Positions 9,691 through 18,142 of a stretch of DNA of 36,405 nt are shown in pieces. The stretch comes from Verrucomicrobiota bacterium (GTDB lineage: Bacteria; Verrucomicrobiota; Verrucomicrobiia; Opitutales; Opitutaceae): contig JAFEGO010000063.1 of the NCBI GenBank assembly GCA_018239845.1, positions 1 to 36,405 of the forward strand, written 5' to 3'. The position numbers and the translations under genes are program-made. The first letter of the stretch is position 1; every line of letters starts with the position of its first letter. Below the pieces are notes generated by a model. It ran no database searches. It worked only from the letters and a program-made list of their open reading frames with translations, and had not been told where the DNA came from.

Positions 9691-10587
9691 ATGAACGTCC
9701 ATCACCTGGAGCTGTTTTACTACGTGGCGAAACACGGCGGGATCAGCGCGGCGGTGCGGGCGATCCCGTACGGCATCCAGCAGCCCGCGGTGAGCGGGCA
9801 GATGGGCAAGCTCGAGCAGGAGGTGGGCGTGAAGCTTTTCGAGCGGAGCCCGTTCCGGCTGACGCCGGCGGGGGAGAAACTCTATGCGCATGTGGAGCCC
9901 TTCTTCGAAGGCCTCGACGGCGTGGCGGCGGCACTGAAGGCGGCGGCGCGGCCGGAGCTGCGGGTCGGCGGCGCGGAGGTCGTGCTGCGCGATCACCTGC
10001 CGGTGGTCACGCAGCGGATGCGGGCGAAGTTTCCGCACCTGAAGTTCAGCCTGCGGACGACGGGGTTTCAGTCGCAGGTCGAGGCGTGGCTGCGCGAGGG
10101 GAAGGTGGACGTGGCCTTCGCGCCGGTGCATGCGCGCGCCCCGGCGGGGTTGCGCACGACCAAGCTCGCGCGGCTGCCGCTGGCGCTGGAGTTCGGGCCG
10201 AACTCAAAGGTGAAGTCGGTCGAGGAACTGTGGGCCAAGCGTACGGTGGCGGAGCCGCTGATCTGCCTGCCGCCGGACACGGGCCTGGTTCGGGATTTTT
10301 TTGCGACGCTGAAAAAGCGCGGCGTGAAGTGGCCCAACGTGATCGAGGCGACGACGCCGGACCTCGTGACGCGGTATGTGCTGAATGGCGACGGGATCGG
10401 CCTCAACGTGCTGACCGATCCCAAGGCCAAGCGCCGCGGCGTGCGCGTGCTGGAGCTTAAGGGGTTTCCGCCCGTGACGATGGGCGCGCTATGGCGCGGC
10501 GAGGCGACGGAACTCGTGCAGGCGGCCATCGACGGCGTGCGCGCCTACGCGCAGGAACGCTGGCCCGACTGGGCCTGCGCAGACTGA
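9691..10587 (+). CDS. LysR-family transcriptional regulator
   Basis: 298 residues. The N-terminal winged helix-turn-helix reads HHLELFYYVAKHGGISAAVRA, then PAVSGQMGKLEQEVGVKLFERSPFRLTPAG, the standard LysR DNA-binding domain, followed by a substrate-binding-like effector domain (about residues 90-290). ATG 9691 was chosen because the family N-terminus begins there and GGAGA lies at proper distance; a longer frame from 9631 adds unrelated residues. LysR regulators commonly control the divergently transcribed neighbour, here the CarF-like lipid desaturase, which makes that gene the first candidate target. The effector is not predictable. The gene ends 6 bp from the convergent PEP-CTERM gene. 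Confidence 0.92.
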   Translation: MNVHHLELFYYVAKHGGISAAVRAIPYGIQQPAVSGQMGKLEQEVGVKLFERSPFRLTPAGEKLYAHVEPFFEGLDGVAAALKAAARPELRVGGAEVVLRDHLPVVTQRMRAKFPHLKFSLRTTGFQSQVEAWLREGKVDVAFAPVHARAPAGLRTTKLARLPLALEFGPNSKVKSVEELWAKRTVAEPLICLPPDTGLVRDFFATLKKRGVKWPNVIEATTPDLVTRYVLNGDGIGLNVLTDPKAKRRGVRVLELKGFPPVTMGALWRGEATELVQAAIDGVRAYAQERWPDWACAD

Positions 10588-10593
10588 ACGCGC

Positions 10594-11283
10594 TCAGCGG
10601 CGCGAGCGGCGGCGCCAGAGCGCGAGACCGAGGGCACCGAGGCCGGCGAGCATGGCATAGGTGGCGGGCTCGGGAATCGCACCGCTGCCGATGGTGACGT
10701 TGGTGGCGGTGAAGGTGAGCAGGGTGTTGTTGTTCAGGTCGGTGAGGCTGATAACGGGCGAGCCGCTCAGCGCGTATGACCCGGTGTAGTCGGCGAAATA
10801 CGCGGCCGGCTGGGTTTCGCTTCCGGAAAACAGGAAATCAACGGATGAGAGCGTGCCATGCGCCGCCAGGTTGATATCGGTGCCGTCGAGGCTCTGCAGC
10901 CCGGTGGGCTTGAGCGCCGATTCCGTGCCAGCGTAGAGGGAGAGAAAGGAGCCGGACGTATTTTGCAGGAAGGAGTAGGGCGCGCCGCCTGAGGGTTGGG
11001 TGAAGGTGCCGGTGACACCGGTGCCCGTGATGGCGGTGTAGAGCTGGGTGTCCGGCCCGGCGAGATCCTCCTGCCAGAGATTGGAGGAGCCGGTGAACGT
11101 GTTGTACGTGCTCGCGAAGTTCGACGTGAGGGTGAACGTGAACGTGTAGGGCCCATGGGCCACCGTGTACCCGGCGGCGTCGGTATTCGCGGTGGCGGTG
11201 AACGTGAGGGTAACCTGGGCGGACGCGATCTGCGCAGCGGCCATGAAGGCCACGAAGCTGACGAGGCGGAGGATGGATTTCAT
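10594..11283 (-). CDS. PEP-CTERM sorting domain protein
   Basis: 229 residues. An N-terminal signal peptide (LRLVSFVAFMAAAQIASAQ) precedes a Thr/Ser/Gly-rich beta-type body, and the C-terminus is a complete PEP-CTERM signal: IPEPATYAMLAGLGALGLALW, then RRRSRR. That tail directs membrane retention and processing by an exosortase (EpsH/XrtA type), and such proteins are usually exported into the envelope or matrix. No exosortase is encoded in this window. The body contains no domain I recognise. The gene stands alone. Its 3' end contains a 15-bp sequence that is repeated just upstream of the gene. Confidence 0.85.
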   Translation of the reverse strand: MKSILRLVSFVAFMAAAQIASAQVTLTFTATANTDAAGYTVAHGPYTFTFTLTSNFASTYNTFTGSSNLWQEDLAGPDTQLYTAITGTGVTGTFTQPSGGAPYSFLQNTSGSFLSLYAGTESALKPTGLQSLDGTDINLAAHGTLSSVDFLFSGSETQPAAYFADYTGSYALSGSPVISLTDLNNNTLLTFTATNVTIGSGAIPEPATYAMLAGLGALGLALWRRRSRR

Positions 11284-11443
11284 AGGGTTGAAGGGACCGC
11301 GGGATTTATAGCGGTCCGGCCCTATGCGCGGGCAAGGGAATTGCCCTCGGGGCGACGCCGTAAGGCGCTCAGCGGCGCGGGCGGCCTGACCTTTCGTCCC
11401 ATTGGATGCTAAAGCCCGGCCACCGGACGGGCCTACATCCGGC
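11284..11443. other. Intergenic region with small hairpins upstream of the PEP-CTERM gene
   Basis: No gene is seen. Hairpins: GGACCGC (11294-11300) with GCGGTCC (11311-11317), loop 10; GGGCAA (11330-11335) with TTGCCC (11341-11346), loop 5; and a REP-like element at 11414-11436 listed separately. The AT-rich loop GGGATTTATA next to the start of the PEP-CTERM gene may belong to its leader. Confidence 0.4.
11414..11436 (-). repeat. REP-like GTAG-headed hairpin downstream of sufE
   Basis: On the minus strand GTAG (11436-11433) is followed at once by stem GCCCG (11432-11428), a 9-base loop and stem CGGGC (11418-11414). It begins 7 bp after the sufE stop codon, in the same orientation as the gene. 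The arrangement is the same as in the hairpins at 6828-6884 and 18143-18167, although the stem sequence differs. Confidence 0.5.
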
Positions 11444-11857
11444 CTAGTGCGGCTGCGCCTGCGCGAAGGCGCAGAGGGCGGTGCGGACGGCGGCGAGGCC
11501 GTTGCGGCGGGTGGGGGAGAGATTGGCGAGGAGGCCCAGCTCGGCGAGCGGGTCGGTGTCGTCCGCGAGCAGTTCAGCCGGTGTACAGTTTTCCGAATAC
11601 GCGCAGACGAAGGCGACGAGGCCCTTCACGAGGGGGCCGTCGGCATCGCAGCGGAAATGGCAGCGGCCGTCGCGGAGTTCGCTCACGACCCACACCTGCG
11701 AGATGCAGCCGTGCACGCGGTGGGTCTCGGTGCGCTCGGCCTCGGGCAGCGGCGGGAGGCGACGGGCGCGGTCCACGACGGCGGAGAGGCGCTCCTGGAG
11801 ATTCTCGATCAGACCGTAGTCGTCGAGGAGCTGCTGCTGGGCGGCGGTGCGGGGCAT
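11444..11857 (-). CDS. sufE: SufE-family sulfur acceptor protein
   Basis: 137 residues, the normal length for SufE. The active cysteine lies in RVHGCISQVWV (Cys51), and GPLVKGLVAFVCAYSE and ELGLLANLSPTRRNGL are the conserved C-terminal helices. SufE accepts persulfide sulfur from a cysteine desulfurase (SufS or CsdA) and passes it to Fe-S assembly scaffolds or, as CsdE, to TcdA in tRNA modification. No desulfurase or other suf gene is nearby, so its partner must be elsewhere. It lies 94 bp downstream of the histidine kinase on the same strand, separated by a strong palindrome, so it is probably transcribed separately. Confidence 0.93.
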   Translation of the reverse strand: MPRTAAQQQLLDDYGLIENLQERLSAVVDRARRLPPLPEAERTETHRVHGCISQVWVVSELRDGRCHFRCDADGPLVKGLVAFVCAYSENCTPAELLADDTDPLAELGLLANLSPTRRNGLAAVRTALCAFAQAQPH

Positions 11858-11864
11858 GGTTTAA

Positions 11865-11954
11865 ATCTTTCTCTTTCCTCTTTCTCTTAATCTTTCTCCC
11901 GGATGGGAAAGGCGGAAGAGAAAGAGGAAAGAGAAAGATCGAAGAGAAAGATTA
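11865..11954. repeat. Long polypurine/polypyrimidine inverted repeat
   Basis: A perfect 24-bp arm (11865-11888, CT-rich) is complemented at 11916-11939 (GA-rich). A second pair, TAATCTTTCTC (11888-11898) and GAGAAAGATTA (11944-11954), interleaves with it. One side is almost all pyrimidine, the other almost all purine. The TAA stop codon of the histidine kinase (11952-11954) is inside the right arm, and the left arm starts 7 bp upstream of the sufE ATG. It could end kinase transcription or be part of the sufE leader. Confidence 0.75.
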
Positions 11955-13667
11955 TTTGGTGCGCAAGGTGGGCAGGCGCGCGAGGAGCTCGGTGAGCTCG
12001 GCGAGGCGGAGGGGTTTCGCGAGATAGGCGTCCATGCCGGCGGCGAGAAAGCTGTCGCGGTCGCTGGCGAGCGCATGGGCGGTGAGGGCGACGACGGCGG
12101 GCTGGCGCGCGGCGGGCAGCTCGGCGCGGAGCTGGCGGGTGGCGGTGGGGCCGTCCATGGTTGGCATCTCGATGTCCATGAAGACGAGGTCGAAGGGCTG
12201 GGTGCGCAGGGCGGCGAGGGCGTCGGCGCCGCTGGTGGCGGTGGCGGGCTGGTAGCCGAGTTTTTCCAGCATGCGGGAGACGACCTTCAGGTTAACGGGG
12301 TTGTCATCCGTTACGAGAATGCGCGCGGGGTGGCGCGCGGCGAAATTCGCGTCGAACTCCGCCACGGGCGCGGCGCCGTTCGTGCCGGCGGGCAGCGCGG
12401 CGGGCGTGGCGGCGATGGTGAAAAAGAACGAGGACCCGCGGCCGGCCGTGCTCTCGACCCACATGCGGCCGCCATGCAGCTCGGCGAGGCGCTTGCTGAT
12501 GACGAGGCCCAGGCCGCTGCCGCCGTATTGGCGCGCGGTGGACGAATCGACCTGGCTGAATTCCTGGAAGAGGCGGTTGAGGCGGTCGGCGGGGATGCCG
12601 ATACCGGTGTCGGTGACGCGGAAGGTGACCTCGAGCCGGCCGTCGAAGCGCGGCGCGGAGGAAACATGGATCACGATCTCGCCCTTGGCGGTGAACTTGA
12701 CGGCGTTGGAGAGGAGGTTGATCAGAATCTGCCGGAGGCGGGTGATGTCGCCGACGATCACGGCGGGCGTGCCCGGGGCGATCTCGGTGCGGAGCGCGAT
12801 CTGCTTGTCGATGGCGCGCGGGGCGATGAGATCGACCGTGGAGGCGAGGCAGGATTTGAGGTCGAAGGGGACGGCCTCCAGCTCGAGCTTGCCCGACTCG
12901 ATCTTGGAGAAGTCGAGGATGTCGTTGATGACCGTGAGGAGGAGTTCGCCGCTGGTGCGGATGGTCTCGATGGCGTCGTGCTGCTCGGGGTTGAGCGGGG
13001 TGGAGCCGAGCAGGGCGGTCATGCCGATGACGGCATTCATCGGGGTGCGGATCTCATGACTCATCGCCGCCAGGAAACGGCTCTTGGCGAGCGCGGCGGC
13101 CTCGGCGTCGCGGCGGGCCTGATCGAGGTCGCGGCGCGTCAGCTCGAGGTCGGTGATGGTGCGGCGCTGTTTTTCGACGAGGCGGCGGAGCTCGATGGCG
13201 TTGACGACATGGCGCCGGAGGGTGGCCAGGGCCGACTGCTGTTCGGGCGTCAGGTGGCGCGGTTGGCGGTCAAAGACGCAGAGGGTGCCCAAGGACCAGC
13301 CGTCATGGGTGACGAGCGGGGCGCCAGCGTAGAAGCGGATCCCATCGTTGGTCACCGCGGGATTATCGGCGAAGCGCGGATCTTTACGCGCATCAGAGAC
13401 TTCGAGGAGATCGTCGCCGGGGCGGGCGATGACATGGGCGCAGAAGGACTCGTCGCGATGGGTTTCGGTGGGGTCGAAGCCGAGCTTGGACTTGAACCAC
13501 TGGCGGTCGGTGTCGATCAACGAGATAACCGACATGGGCACCCCGCAGATATGCGCGGCGAGGCGCGTCAGCTCGTCAAACTCGGGCTCCGGCGGTGTAT
13601 CCAATAATCCGAGCGAACGCAGGACAGCTACGCGAGCTTCGTCATTATCGGGGATGGGCGGCCTCAT
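11952..13667 (-). CDS. GAF-domain hybrid sensor histidine kinase / response regulator
   Basis: 571 residues without signal peptide or membrane span, so a soluble sensor. An N-terminal GAF domain (about 10-160; LLDTPPEPEFDELTRLAA opens it) is followed by a coiled-coil linker (160-200), a HisKA domain with SHEIRTPMN (His204), an ATPase domain with N box LINLLSNAVKF, G1 DTGIGIP and G2 GGSGLGL, and a receiver domain (about 448-571) with acidic VTDDN and phospho-acceptor Asp498 in FMDIEMP, plus KPL. No output or HPt domain exists, so phosphate must pass to another protein. ATG 13667 was chosen because GAF similarity starts right there; an ATG at 13715 would add 16 residues. No partner regulator is adjacent. 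Confidence 0.92.
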   Translation of the reverse strand: MRPPIPDNDEARVAVLRSLGLLDTPPEPEFDELTRLAAHICGVPMSVISLIDTDRQWFKSKLGFDPTETHRDESFCAHVIARPGDDLLEVSDARKDPRFADNPAVTNDGIRFYAGAPLVTHDGWSLGTLCVFDRQPRHLTPEQQSALATLRRHVVNAIELRRLVEKQRRTITDLELTRRDLDQARRDAEAAALAKSRFLAAMSHEIRTPMNAVIGMTALLGSTPLNPEQHDAIETIRTSGELLLTVINDILDFSKIESGKLELEAVPFDLKSCLASTVDLIAPRAIDKQIALRTEIAPGTPAVIVGDITRLRQILINLLSNAVKFTAKGEIVIHVSSAPRFDGRLEVTFRVTDTGIGIPADRLNRLFQEFSQVDSSTARQYGGSGLGLVISKRLAELHGGRMWVESTAGRGSSFFFTIAATPAALPAGTNGAAPVAEFDANFAARHPARILVTDDNPVNLKVVSRMLEKLGYQPATATSGADALAALRTQPFDLVFMDIEMPTMDGPTATRQLRAELPAARQPAVVALTAHALASDRDSFLAAGMDAYLAKPLRLAELTELLARLPTLRTK

Positions 13668-13757
13668 GCGGTGAAAATGCGCCCAAGAGCCTGCTGGCCC
13701 AGAGGAAAACCGCAACTATTTTGCGCCGCGGGGCTTAGGCCAAGCCCAGCTGTGCGG

Positions 13758-15527
13758 TTAGACCGGGGTGAGACGGACTTGCACGATCAGCGGCGTAAGA
13801 TCATCCCAGAGAGGACGATCCTTCGGCGGAGGGACGATTTTATCGAGCCGCAGCCGGAGGGTGAAATCGCCGGGCTCGGTGATGGTCAGCTGGCCCATGC
13901 GCGTGGCGATGCGGGGAAAATACGCAGCCTGCGTATAGGGAATTTCCGCGTCGCGGGTGAGTTCCTTGCGGAGGGTGCGGCCGGCGGCCTCGACGCGCGC
14001 GGTGTGCCCGCCGCTCCACGGCTCCTTGTGCTGGTGGGTGCTGACGACATCGACCTGGAAAACCCCGGGGGCGAGGACGGCGCCGTGCCACTCGAGCCAG
14101 TCGGTGGTCTGGCGCCAACCGGCGGTGAGGCCGATGGGCGAGAGGTGCAGGCCGGGCTGGGCGTGCGGGGAATCGTTGCCGACGCGGGCCTCGCCGGCGA
14201 GGAGGATGAGGGAGCCATCCGGCTCCTGGATCGGGCCTGCGACGACGGCCGGGGCCGCGGCGAGGCGGAGTTTCAAGACGGTGACCGGGGCGGTGAAGCG
14301 CAGGCCGGCGAGATCGAGCCGGAGCACCGGCACGCCGGTGGCGGGGTCGGTCAGCTGGCGGTGACCGAGGGCCTTTTTCGGTGCGAGCAACGGGGCGGCG
14401 GCGCTGACCTTGGTGCGCAGGCCGCGCAACTCGAGGATGCGCGCGGGCTTTTCGAAAAGATGCAGGTAGAGCGTGCGGCCCTTGGTGGTGATGCGGCCCC
14501 AGCTGAAATCGTGCGCGAAGGGCGAAGGCTCGGCGCCGTAGATGGCCTCGCCGTTTTTCTTGAGCCACTGGCCGACGGCGCGGAGGCGGGCGACGCTGGG
14601 GGCGGGGACGCGGCCATCGGCATCGGGGCCGATGTTGAGGAGGTAGCTGGCGTTTTTGCTCACGCACTCGACGAGGGTGCGGATGAGCTGCGCGGCGGGC
14701 TTCCAGGTGTGGTCGTCCTTTTTGAAGCCCCAGGTGTGGTTGAGCGTGGCGCACATCTCCCAGTCGCCGACGAGGCGGCCGGGCGGCATCTGGTTGTCGC
14801 GCGGGATGCCGTAGTCGCCGAGCCCGTGGCCGATGCGGCCCGAGACGAGGCAGCTGGGCTGGAGTTTTTTGACGAAGGCGCGGATGGCGGCGGACTGCTC
14901 GCGTGTGATGGTGAGCGGCGTATCAAACCAGATGAGACCGACCGGACCGTAGTTCGTGAGGAGTTCGCGGAGCTGCGGGTAAACTTTTTCGCGGAGGTAG
15001 CGGTCGGTGTCCTTGCCGGCCTTGGGGAAGTCCCACTCGTTCCACGCGCCGTCGGGGTGGTGCCAGTCGAGATCCTGCGAATAGTAGAAGCAAAGGGTGA
15101 CGCCCTGCTTCTTGCACTCGCGGGCAAGGTCTTTCAGCGGGTCGTGGCGCCACGGGGTGGCGGCGACGACGTTGTAGGGATCGGCCTTGGAGTCGTACAT
15201 CGCGAAGCCCTCGTGGTGCTTGGCGGTGATGACGAGGTAGCGCTGGCCGGCCTCCTTGGCGAGACGCACGATCACAGCGGCGTCGAAGCGCTTGGGGTTG
15301 AACTGGGCGGCGAGCTGCTCGTAGTCGGCGACCGGGATCTTTTTGGAAAACATGATCCACTCGCCGATGCCGGGGACCTGTTCACCGCGCCACTCGCCGG
15401 CCGGGATGGCATAGAGACCCCAGTGGATGAAGAGGCCGAAGCGGGCGGCGCGCCAGCGCGCGAGGGCGGCTTTGGCAGCGGGGGTGAGTTTGGGGGCCTG
15501 CCGGAGGGTGATGGGATCGATCGCCAT
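13758..15527 (-). CDS. GH29 alpha-L-fucosidase
   Basis: 589 residues. The catalytic GH29 barrel is clear: RFGLFIHWGLYAIPAGEW near the N-terminus, YLVITAKHHEGFAMYDS, FYYSQDLDW and GLIWFDTP, whose Asp is the family nucleophile. DNQMPPGRLVGDWE and NASYLLNIGPDADG follow, then C-terminal beta domains. It hydrolyses alpha-L-fucosyl groups from glycans. No signal peptide is visible from ATG 15527, and the extension to 15602 adds none, so the enzyme looks cytoplasmic and would act on imported fucosides. No transporter or regulator of a fucose locus lies nearby. The start lacks a Shine-Dalgarno sequence. Confidence 0.92.
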   Translation of the reverse strand: MAIDPITLRQAPKLTPAAKAALARWRAARFGLFIHWGLYAIPAGEWRGEQVPGIGEWIMFSKKIPVADYEQLAAQFNPKRFDAAVIVRLAKEAGQRYLVITAKHHEGFAMYDSKADPYNVVAATPWRHDPLKDLARECKKQGVTLCFYYSQDLDWHHPDGAWNEWDFPKAGKDTDRYLREKVYPQLRELLTNYGPVGLIWFDTPLTITREQSAAIRAFVKKLQPSCLVSGRIGHGLGDYGIPRDNQMPPGRLVGDWEMCATLNHTWGFKKDDHTWKPAAQLIRTLVECVSKNASYLLNIGPDADGRVPAPSVARLRAVGQWLKKNGEAIYGAEPSPFAHDFSWGRITTKGRTLYLHLFEKPARILELRGLRTKVSAAAPLLAPKKALGHRQLTDPATGVPVLRLDLAGLRFTAPVTVLKLRLAAAPAVVAGPIQEPDGSLILLAGEARVGNDSPHAQPGLHLSPIGLTAGWRQTTDWLEWHGAVLAPGVFQVDVVSTHQHKEPWSGGHTARVEAAGRTLRKELTRDAEIPYTQAAYFPRIATRMGQLTITEPGDFTLRLRLDKIVPPPKDRPLWDDLTPLIVQVRLTPV

Positions 15528-15606
15528 GTTGAAAGGGAGAGGGAAAGGAGGCCGGTGCACGGGCGGAGTGGCAACGGTGTTTTGAGTAATACCAACCTTC
15601 ATTTTT

Positions 15607-15680
15607 TACACCAAGGACGCAAAGATCGCAAAGCCACGGCTAGCGACGTGCGACTTTGCGGTCTTTGCGTCCTTGGTGTA
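15607..15680. repeat. Long intergenic inverted repeat with 27-bp arms
   Basis: The arms 15607-15633 and 15654-15680 pair over 27 bp with a single difference that still allows a G-U pair, around a 20-base loop. The core reads ACACCAAGGACGCAAAG. It lies between the start of the fucosidase gene and the end of the M48 gene, both on the minus strand, so it could end M48 operon transcription. It lacks the GTAG head and is a different family from the REP-like hairpins. Confidence 0.8.
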
Positions 15681-15700
15681 GAAGGACCGATCGGAAGAAG

Positions 15701-17611
15701 TCAGGCCGCCAGCGGCGGCATGGGGCAGTCGAGGGCGGCGGCGATGGCGCGGAGGAGCTCGGCCTCGGTGATCAGCACGCGGCCGTCGGCGCCCACGACA
15801 TGCGCGGCGGCGACGAGCGTGCGCTGCTTGATGACGGGGCTGGTGGTGGCGAGCTTGTCGAGGGCGGCGTCGAGGGCGGTGAAATCGGCGGCGGGCTGAA
15901 ACGCCAGGTTGCGTTCGATGAGCTTCAGCTGCGCGGCGCCGGTGGCGAAGGCACGGGCGGCGGAGTCGGGATCCGTGGTGGACGCCTGCGCGAGCGTGGA
16001 GAGGACGAGACCGATCTCGGTGGTGACGGCGGTGAAGGCGTAAATCTGGATGATGGCCGCGGCGGGTTTCTGGCCGAGGGCGAGATTGCGGGTGACGAGC
16101 TTTTGCAGGGCGAACTCGAAGGGCGTCACGCGGCCGTCGGCGCGGATGAGCTCTTCGAGCGTGGCGAGAAACGGTGTGAGCTGTGTGGCGGGGACGGCGC
16201 GCAGCGCGGGCAAGGTGAGCTGGACGACCGGGAGTTTGTGCGCGGGGGCGACGGCGCTCAAATCCAGCGCGTCGAGCGCGCCGAGGATTTCGGGGCCGAG
16301 GCGCGCGGAGATCGTTTCGCGCTGACGGGTGCGGACAGTGGGGTCGCTATCGAGCAGCAGGCCGCAGAGCAGGGCCTGGGCGCCGGTGGGCGTTTGCGCG
16401 CTTTCGCGCAGCGCGGTGGGCACGGCATCGAGGAGCGTCTGCGCGTGGGCGATCTGGTCGGAGGTGAGGGTGCCGACGGCGGCCACGGCGGCGGTGGCCG
16501 CGATGGGGGCGAGGACGGGCGGAAGGGGCGGCGGATTTTTTGGCCGAGCGAAGCCGGCTTCTTTGAACGACGTGGTGCGGACATCGACGACGGTGGGCGG
16601 CGTGAACATCTCGCCGTTCCACTGCGCATCGATGGCGCGGATGCGCTCGGGGAGGGGCGGATGGGTGTCCCAGAGCCCGGTGAGGCCGCTGCTGAAACCT
16701 TGCGCGAAGAAGAAGTGTCCGATGGCGGCGGCCTTGGGCGTCTGTAGCGCGGAGCCGAGGCTGTAGCCACCGATCTTTTTCAACGCGCCGGTGATGCCGG
16801 CGGGATTGCGGGTGAACTGCACGGCGGAGGCATCGGCGAGAAACTCGCGCTGGCGGGAGACGGCGGCCTGAATGAGCCGGCCGAAGAAATAGCCGACATA
16901 GCCGATGATAAAAAGCGCGAGGCCGATCACGATGGCGACGACGACGATGCCGCCGGAATTCTTGCCGCCGCGGATGCGTCCGCGTCCGATGACCCAGAGG
17001 ATGCCGCGGCCGGTGAGGCCGATGACGAGGATGCCGAAGATCAGGGCGGTGATGCGGAGGTTGAGCCGCATGTCGCCATTGAGGATGTGCGAGAACTCGT
17101 GGCCGACGACGCCCTGCAGCTCGTCGCGGCTGAGTTTTTCGAGCGTGCCGCGCGTAACCGCGATGATGGCATCGCCCGTGGTGAGGCCGGCGGCAAAGGC
17201 GTTGAGGCCCGACTCGTCGTCGAGCACGTACACCTCAGGGACGGGGACGCCGGAGGCGATGGCCATCTCCTCGACGACGTTGAGCAACCGGCGCTCTAGG
17301 GTGTCGGTGGTGTGCGGATCGACGCGCCGCGCGCCGACGCTGGCCGCTACGGCCGAGCCGCCGGCGGAGAACTCGCTCCACTTGATCAGCGAGGCGCCGC
17401 CGATGATGCCGAGCGTACCAATCAGGACCCAGCCAAAGACACGGCCATCCCACCACGAGCCGTATTCGTGTCCGCCCGCGCCCGTGAAGTTGACCACGAA
17501 GAGACCGGCCGCATAGCCAGCGAGCACGGTGCCGATGACGGCGAGGGCGAAGAGAAAAACGAGCCGGTTGGTGCGTTTCTTCGCGCGAGCCTGGGCTTCG
17601 AAGAAGTCCAT
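15701..17611 (-). CDS. M48 family (HtpX-like) membrane metallopeptidase with TerB-like C-terminus
   Basis: 636 residues. Two N-terminal membrane spans (about 17-40 and 58-75) precede the protease domain: ESGLNAFAAG (134-142), zinc motif HEFSH (His171, Glu172, His175) and third-ligand region SRQREFLAD (Glu256), with two more hydrophobic spans at about 186-208 and 220-245. The rest is a long extension with two ADGR motifs (from residues 491 and 608) in the EELIRADGRVTPFEF style of TerB-like acidic helical domains. HtpX-type enzymes degrade damaged membrane proteins. The gene starts 5 bp after the zinc-ribbon gene and shares an operon with LemA, a pairing well known in bacteria. The TerB-like call is an inference from motif pattern. 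Confidence 0.88.
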   Translation of the reverse strand: MDFFEAQARAKKRTNRLVFLFALAVIGTVLAGYAAGLFVVNFTGAGGHEYGSWWDGRVFGWVLIGTLGIIGGASLIKWSEFSAGGSAVAASVGARRVDPHTTDTLERRLLNVVEEMAIASGVPVPEVYVLDDESGLNAFAAGLTTGDAIIAVTRGTLEKLSRDELQGVVGHEFSHILNGDMRLNLRITALIFGILVIGLTGRGILWVIGRGRIRGGKNSGGIVVVAIVIGLALFIIGYVGYFFGRLIQAAVSRQREFLADASAVQFTRNPAGITGALKKIGGYSLGSALQTPKAAAIGHFFFAQGFSSGLTGLWDTHPPLPERIRAIDAQWNGEMFTPPTVVDVRTTSFKEAGFARPKNPPPLPPVLAPIAATAAVAAVGTLTSDQIAHAQTLLDAVPTALRESAQTPTGAQALLCGLLLDSDPTVRTRQRETISARLGPEILGALDALDLSAVAPAHKLPVVQLTLPALRAVPATQLTPFLATLEELIRADGRVTPFEFALQKLVTRNLALGQKPAAAIIQIYAFTAVTTEIGLVLSTLAQASTTDPDSAARAFATGAAQLKLIERNLAFQPAADFTALDAALDKLATTSPVIKQRTLVAAAHVVGADGRVLITEAELLRAIAAALDCPMPPLAA

Positions 17612-17616
17612 AAAGA

Positions 17617-18117
17617 TTATACGCCTTCGTCGTGAAGCCAAGCTCCACAGTCGGGGCAAAACTTGATGGTATATTGTCTCACAGACTCGCCATCCGTGAC
17701 TGGTGAAGAGCTGCAGGCCTCGCAATGAGGTCGGCTATTTAGGCTGAGGAATTTGGGTTGGATCACTTGATCGGATCCGCATGCGGCACAATAGCGACGC
17801 CAAGCTCGGGTGATATCGTAGCGGCACTTGGGACACCGCAACTTTGGCGCGCGAAGTGCCAAGAAAAGTATCCCCAACAATGCAGTAGCGATGACAGTCG
17901 CAAGCACTCCGATGGTGGTTTCGGGCAATGCGAAGCATTCCGAACCAGAAAACATCAATAGCGTGAACCCTAGCGGGATCATCAATATCAAGATAAGCAA
18001 TAGTGGGCCGAATCGGCGGCGCCATTGGTTATGAATGTGACAGACGTGATTGAACTCGGCGCGATAGTCAGGCGGTTCCGGCAACTTACCAGATGACACT
18101 GGAGATATCCGGCTCAC
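17617..18117 (-). CDS. Membrane protein with two zinc-ribbon motifs, unknown function
   Basis: 166 residues, not recognised as a named family. Two adjacent hydrophobic spans (about 38-56 and 67-89) are followed by a C-terminal soluble part with four CxxC knuckles: C95-C98, C110-C113, C132-C135 and C154-C157. These fit two zinc ribbons in series. The reading frame is complete and sits between lemA (60 bp upstream) and the M48 protease gene (5 bp downstream), all in one direction, so it likely works with them in membrane protein quality control. Its base composition is clearly more AT-rich than the neighbours, which suggests recent acquisition or relaxed selection. Confidence 0.75.
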   Translation of the reverse strand: MSRISPVSSGKLPEPPDYRAEFNHVCHIHNQWRRRFGPLLLILILMIPLGFTLLMFSGSECFALPETTIGVLATVIATALLGILFLALRAPKLRCPKCRYDITRAWRRYCAACGSDQVIQPKFLSLNSRPHCEACSSSPVTDGESVRQYTIKFCPDCGAWLHDEGV

Positions 18118-18142
18118 GGAGTGGCAAGCGGGCGAAGGTTAC

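Noticed and set aside
17615..17620. Perfect TATAAT on the minus strand, 4 bp before the M48 ATG
   Set aside because: It would put the transcription start inside the ATG and has no -35 at proper distance; it overlaps the stop codon of the preceding operon gene.
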